The notes under the pieces were generated by a model. The model was given only the letters and a program-made list of their open reading frames with translations. It did no database searches and was not told the DNA's origin. This document shows positions 51,463-55,389 of a DNA stretch of 55,389 nucleotides, one piece after another; position 1 is the stretch's first letter, and every line of letters starts with the position of its first letter. Both the position numbers and the translations under genes were made by a program. Source of the DNA: Frankiaceae bacterium (GTDB lineage Bacteria > Actinomycetota > Actinomycetes > BP-191); assembly GCA_030840645.1 (NCBI GenBank), contig JAVEEC010000110.1, forward strand, positions 1-55,389, read 5' to 3'.

Positions 51463-52686
51463 GTGAAGAGCCCAGTCCGCACGGTCGCGCTCGCCCTGAT
51501 CGCGACCACCGCGACGGCGAGCGGTACCGCAGCCACGGCGTCGACCTGCGCCCGTCCGGCCGGCGCGGGGGAGCGGCGCATCGCCGTTCCGCGCTATGTC
51601 GTCGGCGGCGTGACGACGCAGATTCTCGCCGACCGCGGCAAGGCCAAGCGGCTGTATGTCACCAACGGCCGGGTCGTCCTCCGTACCGACGACGAGGGCT
51701 GCCGGTGGACCACGATCTTCGTCGCGCCGGAGGGCTCGACCGTCGCGCAGCTCGCCGGTGGGTTCGCCGCTACACCGGGCCGGATCGCGCTGGTCGTGAC
51801 GCGCTCGCCGTACCACAGCGACCTCACGCCGAACGACGACGTCGTCGGCGGCAACCTGCTGATGCTGAGCAGCGACGCGGGCAGGCACTGGGTGGTCCGC
51901 CTGGCGGGCGCGCGCGGCGTCGGTTACGAGGTGCTGCTCACGCCGGCCGATCGCAACGTCGCGTACGTCGTCGTCTCGAGCACGCTCGACGTGACGACCG
52001 ACGGCGGCGAGTCCTGGACGACGCGGCTCGCCAACACCGCCGACTATTCGTACTTCGGCACGGCGGGGCCACGCGCCGTCGACCCGGTCGACGCGAAGCA
52101 CCTGTGGTTCCTCGCCGGGCAGAGCCGCGGCGACGGGCTCATCCTCAGCTCCGGCGCCATGATGCGGTCGACCGACGGCGGCGCGACGGCCACCCGGGTC
52201 GCCGACGTCAACCCCCGGACGATCGTCGTACAGCACGCCACCGGACGGCCCGCGGTCGTGACGATCTCGTCGAACACCATCAGCCACTCGATCTACCAGT
52301 CGACCGATGGCGGCAAGACGTTCCGCGAGATGGAGATGCCCCCGCCCGACTTGTCGCTCCAGTTCGTCCGCACCGACCGCACGGGGACGATGTACGCCGG
52401 TGTCCAAGGCCCGTCCGGCTGCAACATCAAGGACGCGGACGGGCATCTGCGCCAGTGCTACAACCGCGTCGTGCGCTACGACCCGCGCATCCCGCGGTGG
52501 GTCGTCGAGCACGAGTGGCCGATGATCACGTCCAGCGGCAACGCCGACGGGAGTCTCCGGCTCGGCGCCGGGAACCTCGCGTACTACCTGCGGGCAGGCG
52601 ACGTGTGGACGCTCCGGCCCGACCGCACCGGATACGCGACGGGTCCGACGCTCGACGAGATCCGCGTGTTCACGGTGGCCACGTGA
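51463..52686 (+). CDS. Secreted Asp-box (BNR) repeat protein 1
   Basis: 407 residues. Signal peptide VKSPVRTVALALIATTATAS (cleavage near ASTCA). Asp-box motifs S/T-x-D-x-G-x-T/x-W/F appear as SSDAGRHW, TTDGGESW, STDGGATA and STDGGKTF, giving a propeller like the sialidase/sortilin folds, but no sialidase active-site Arg triad or FRIP motif is seen, so it is probably a binding protein. Start is the GTG preceded by GGGAGGAGG with 9 bases spacing; an ATG 24 bases upstream is possible. The stop overlaps the next GTG by 4 bases. Confidence 0.8.
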   Translation: MKSPVRTVALALIATTATASGTAATASTCARPAGAGERRIAVPRYVVGGVTTQILADRGKAKRLYVTNGRVVLRTDDEGCRWTTIFVAPEGSTVAQLAGGFAATPGRIALVVTRSPYHSDLTPNDDVVGGNLLMLSSDAGRHWVVRLAGARGVGYEVLLTPADRNVAYVVVSSTLDVTTDGGESWTTRLANTADYSYFGTAGPRAVDPVDAKHLWFLAGQSRGDGLILSSGAMMRSTDGGATATRVADVNPRTIVVQHATGRPAVVTISSNTISHSIYQSTDGGKTFREMEMPPPDLSLQFVRTDRTGTMYAGVQGPSGCNIKDADGHLRQCYNRVVRYDPRIPRWVVEHEWPMITSSGNADGSLRLGAGNLAYYLRAGDVWTLRPDRTGYATGPTLDEIRVFTVAT

Positions 52687-55268
52687 GCCGTCGGTGGCGC
52701 TGGGCGGCGGCACTGCCGGCCGCCCTGCTCGCCGTGGCGCCGGTCGCCGTCTCGATGCGACCGGCCGCCGCCGCGCCGGGACCGTGCCTGGTCTACGGCG
52801 AGCAGAGCGGCGCGTGGTCACGCGTCCCCGTTCCCGCGGGCGCTGTCGCGGTCGACCAGTTCGACGGCGACCCGTGCGTGCTCGTCGCCGCCGACAGCGC
52901 GCACCGGGTATGGCGCAGCGCCGACGGCGGCCGCGACTGGCGGGTCGTGACCACGGCGCCGCGCGCGGTCACGCGGGTGCTCGCCGAGAGACTGGGTCGT
53001 AACGCTTCCGGCACCGGCGGCAGGGTCGTCCTCGCGTTGACCGGCCAGCCGGCCGGTCCGGCGATGCTGGTCAGCACCGACGGCGGCACGACGTTTGCGC
53101 CCGCGTCCACACCCGGTCTCGACGCTCCGGTGGCGGGCGGTCCGGTGCCCGGTGGCGAGGTCGTCGCGGCCGCCGGGTCGGCGGACGGGGCGGCGACGTA
53201 CGCCGCGGCGACCCCGCTCGGGCTGGTCAAGAGCACCGACGGCGGCCGGACGTTTCTGCCGCTGCCCGGCGCTGCCTCGCTGCGGGCCACGGGTGTCGCG
53301 GTCAGCCCGGCCGACCCGGACGAGGTGTGGCTCGTGGCCGCCGCGCCGGGCACGCCGGCCGCGCTGTGGGTCTCCCGCGACGCCGGGCTGACGTTCGCGA
53401 TCGCGTCGCCGGTGGGCGCGTCCGTTGCCGACGCCGACGTGACGCTGAAGGCAGGCGGCGGGGCGCGCGTGCTCGCCGCGACCGGCACCGGCCTGATCGA
53501 GTCGACGGATGGCGGTACGACGTGGACCGCGCTCGCCGGCGGCGGGACATCGGGTGTGCGCGCCGAACGCAGCCGCCCGGCCGAGGTCGTCGCGGTCGCC
53601 GGCGGCCGTGCGCGGTCGTCGTCCGACGGCGGCCGGACGTTCGGCGCTCCGGTGCCGGGACTGCCCGCCAGTTGCGCGCCGCAGCGGTTGCGGGCGGGTG
53701 CGTCCGACCCGGGCGCGTTCCTCGCCGAGTGCGCAGGCGTGACGTACCGGCTGCGGGTCGGATCGCTGGGACGCGACGACGGAGGACCAGGTCCGGTGCC
53801 GACCGGCTCGCCGCCGCCGCCACCGCCACCGGCGTACGTGGGTACACCGCTCAAGCAGCTCCGGTCCTGGCCGCTGCCGGTAAACCCCGACTCGTCGTCC
53901 GGGTCGATCGGCTTCGACGGGCGCGTCCTCTACTACACCGATATGAACCCGTTGCAGGGGCGAAAGCCAGGCACGAACGTGTTGCACCGCCTGGACGCGC
54001 TGACCGGCCGGATCCTGCCCGACATCACGACGGGGCTGCCGTTCGTCGACACGTTCACCTACGACTCGCGCCGCCACCAGCTCGACGTGAACACCGACGA
54101 CGCGCTCGTCGCGTACGACTTGAGGACCGGCGCGCAGCAGACGATCTTCGAGGCGACCGGGGCCTATTACCGGTACAGCTACAACGTGAGCACCGACTCG
54201 TTCCTCGGCATGGCCGAGTACAGCGGCACACTGACCCGGATCTCGCGCGCCGGTCGGCGGACGACGGCCTGCACGTACGAGGGCGCCGACGCGCGCTTCC
54301 AGGACGACGCTGTCGGCGTGACGTCGGCGATGCAGGCAGCCGGCGACGGTGGCGCCTACATCCAGCTCGAGGACGACCAGACGCTGGTGCGGATCGACGG
54401 CGCCTGCCGGGAGACCGGCGTCTACTCGCACCGCGTGTACTCGGAGTCGACGGGCGAGAACGACGGGCTCGCCTGCGACGCGGTGACGTTCTACCCGCTC
54501 GCCGCGATCTGGATCAGGGACGCGCAGCCGCCGAGCGTCACCGCGTACCAGGTGCCGTACGGCTACTGCCCGCTGGCGACGAAGGTCGCCGTGACCGCGC
54601 CCCGCAGCGTGGACATCGACGGCATGGCGACGGTGTGCGCCGGCCTCACGATCATGGGGAGCGGCCGTCCGGTCGCCGGCCGTCAGGTACGGCTCGACGT
54701 CGGCGGCGCGAACGTCGGCTCGCCGTCGACCGACGCGGACGGGCGGGCGTGTGCGCGGTACCACCCCGCGCAGTTCCTCGGCGGCGTGGCGGGCGCGTTC
54801 TCCCTCGACCAGCCGATCGTGGCGCGCTTCCGCGGGGACAACGCGTTCCTCGGCTCGGACGGGCGCGGGTCGATCGCGGTGACCGGCGCGGCCGTCGTCG
54901 CGAAGCGGCCGCCGGTCGCGGGCGTGCCGGTGCCGGTCGAGCCGCCGACCGTACGGCTGCCCGACGTGCGGCCGATCGCCGAGCCGCAGCCGGTGCCGCA
55001 AGTGCAGCCGCAGGTGCAGCCCCAGCCCAACCCGCAGCCGAACGCGCAGGGCCAGGCGCAGGCGCAGGCCGCGGCCGTGCCGCAGAAGCAGGAGCAGGTG
55101 CAGGTTGCCGGCGTGCAGGTGCAGGCCGAGCGCGCGGAGCACGCGATCGTGCGGCGGCGCCGTACCGGTTCGGCGCCGTTCGGTGCCGGTGTCGCGGTGG
55201 TGGCGATGTTCTCGGCGGCGTACGCGACGGCGATGGCACGGCGGACCGCGCCGGTACGGCGGCACTAG
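52683..55268 (+). CDS. Large secreted Asp-box (BNR) protein with C-terminal membrane anchor
   Basis: 861 residues. Signal peptide about 1-33. Residues about 40-370 hold six Asp-box motifs (SADGGRDW, STDGGTTF, STDGGRTF, SRDAGLTF, STDGGTTW, SSDGGRTF); then a PPPPPPP linker; a second beta-rich domain about 385-640 (RSWPLPVNPDSSSGSIGFDG, LHRLDALTGRILPD); an Ig-like domain about 640-740 (VTAPRSVDIDGMATVCAGLT); a Gln/Pro/Val-rich stalk with QPQPNPQPNAQGQAQAQ; one membrane span GAGVAVVAMFSAAYATAMA and a basic tail. This is a wall-spanning surface protein. GTG start is coupled to BNR 1. The TAG stop is in the CTAG that begins the last element. Confidence 0.82.
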   Translation: MSRRWRWAAALPAALLAVAPVAVSMRPAAAAPGPCLVYGEQSGAWSRVPVPAGAVAVDQFDGDPCVLVAADSAHRVWRSADGGRDWRVVTTAPRAVTRVLAERLGRNASGTGGRVVLALTGQPAGPAMLVSTDGGTTFAPASTPGLDAPVAGGPVPGGEVVAAAGSADGAATYAAATPLGLVKSTDGGRTFLPLPGAASLRATGVAVSPADPDEVWLVAAAPGTPAALWVSRDAGLTFAIASPVGASVADADVTLKAGGGARVLAATGTGLIESTDGGTTWTALAGGGTSGVRAERSRPAEVVAVAGGRARSSSDGGRTFGAPVPGLPASCAPQRLRAGASDPGAFLAECAGVTYRLRVGSLGRDDGGPGPVPTGSPPPPPPPAYVGTPLKQLRSWPLPVNPDSSSGSIGFDGRVLYYTDMNPLQGRKPGTNVLHRLDALTGRILPDITTGLPFVDTFTYDSRRHQLDVNTDDALVAYDLRTGAQQTIFEATGAYYRYSYNVSTDSFLGMAEYSGTLTRISRAGRRTTACTYEGADARFQDDAVGVTSAMQAAGDGGAYIQLEDDQTLVRIDGACRETGVYSHRVYSESTGENDGLACDAVTFYPLAAIWIRDAQPPSVTAYQVPYGYCPLATKVAVTAPRSVDIDGMATVCAGLTIMGSGRPVAGRQVRLDVGGANVGSPSTDADGRACARYHPAQFLGGVAGAFSLDQPIVARFRGDNAFLGSDGRGSIAVTGAAVVAKRPPVAGVPVPVEPPTVRLPDVRPIAEPQPVPQVQPQVQPQPNPQPNAQGQAQAQAAAVPQKQEQVQVAGVQVQAERAEHAIVRRRRTGSAPFGAGVAVVAMFSAAYATAMARRTAPVRRH

Positions 55269-55389
55269 GGCGTGTCTCCCAATCCGCTGATCTGCTGCGC
55301 GACGCCCAGCACGGCGCCTCGCGGCGTTGTCGTCGGCGCCGAGAGCGCTGCTCTCGACCCCTCCTCCGCCTGGCGATGCACCGCCCTGG
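55265..55389. mobile_element. Second palindromic MITE-like element, cut by the window end
   Basis: CTAG at 55265-55268 is followed by GGCGTGTCTCCCAATCCGC. ACGGCGCCTCGCGGCGTT at 55311-55328 differs from 37105-37122 of the first element by one base, and both are followed within about 15 bases by a palindrome (here CGAGAGC, 3-base loop, GCTCTCG at 55340-55356) and then a C-rich CTCC-rich run. The outer end differs from that of the first element, so the two share a core, not termini. The right end is outside the window. Confidence 0.6.

Noticed and set aside
54951-55110. Gln/Pro codon repeats at the end of the large BNR gene as a CRISPR or satellite array
   Set aside because: The repeats are short, irregular and in frame, encoding a Gln/Pro/Val stalk; no regular spacers. 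No CRISPR array was seen anywhere in the window.

Overview
The window is about 55 kb of very GC-rich DNA (roughly 70 percent by eye) with GTG starts, stop/start overlaps of 1-4 bases and an actinobacterial gene order (lepA, hemW, hrcA-dnaJ, rsmE, phoH-ybeY-corC-era, recO-uppS, glyS, ppdK, dgt-dnaG, primary sigma factor). DUF5709, DUF6703, SigE-type sigma and STAND genes also point to an actinomycete. I cannot name the genus from sequence alone.

Bases 1-41,450 are mostly a conserved chromosomal backbone: the end of lepA, a FMN-binding regulator, hemW, a CIRCE-controlled hrcA-dnaJ pair, a shrunken HTH/nucleotidyltransferase pair coupled to rsmE, a two-component system with a membrane protein, a SigE-family sigma factor with a putative anti-sigma partner, a HIT protein and serine hydrolase, then the phoH-ybeY-corC-era run, recO-uppS, glyS, ppdK, dgt, and dnaG-sigA behind a consensus promoter. 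PhoH is interrupted by a 359-residue intein with class 3 hallmarks and a LAGLIDADG-type endonuclease. An ABC exporter and a subtilase are separated by a small palindromic element whose CTAG flanks supply both stop codons.

Bases 41,369-45,600 are an accessory hotspot. tRNA-Asn and a CAT-anticodon tRNA are followed by island debris: a 38-base copy of the CAT tRNA 3' half 2.66 kb downstream, a diverged 133-base direct repeat in two copies plus a fragment, heptamers repeated on an 11-base period, a secreted seven-bladed RCC1-type propeller gene, a frameshifted YgiT-type zinc-finger gene and broken lipoprotein genes. No integrase is visible.

Bases 45,600-55,268 hold a second accessory block: a divergent FtsH-like membrane protease, a coupled double-AAA+ ATPase with a long helical N-terminus, a convergent STAND ATPase with a putative DNA-binding N-terminus, and two translationally coupled secreted Asp-box (BNR) proteins. 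The window ends inside a second palindromic element that again begins at a CTAG stop codon.
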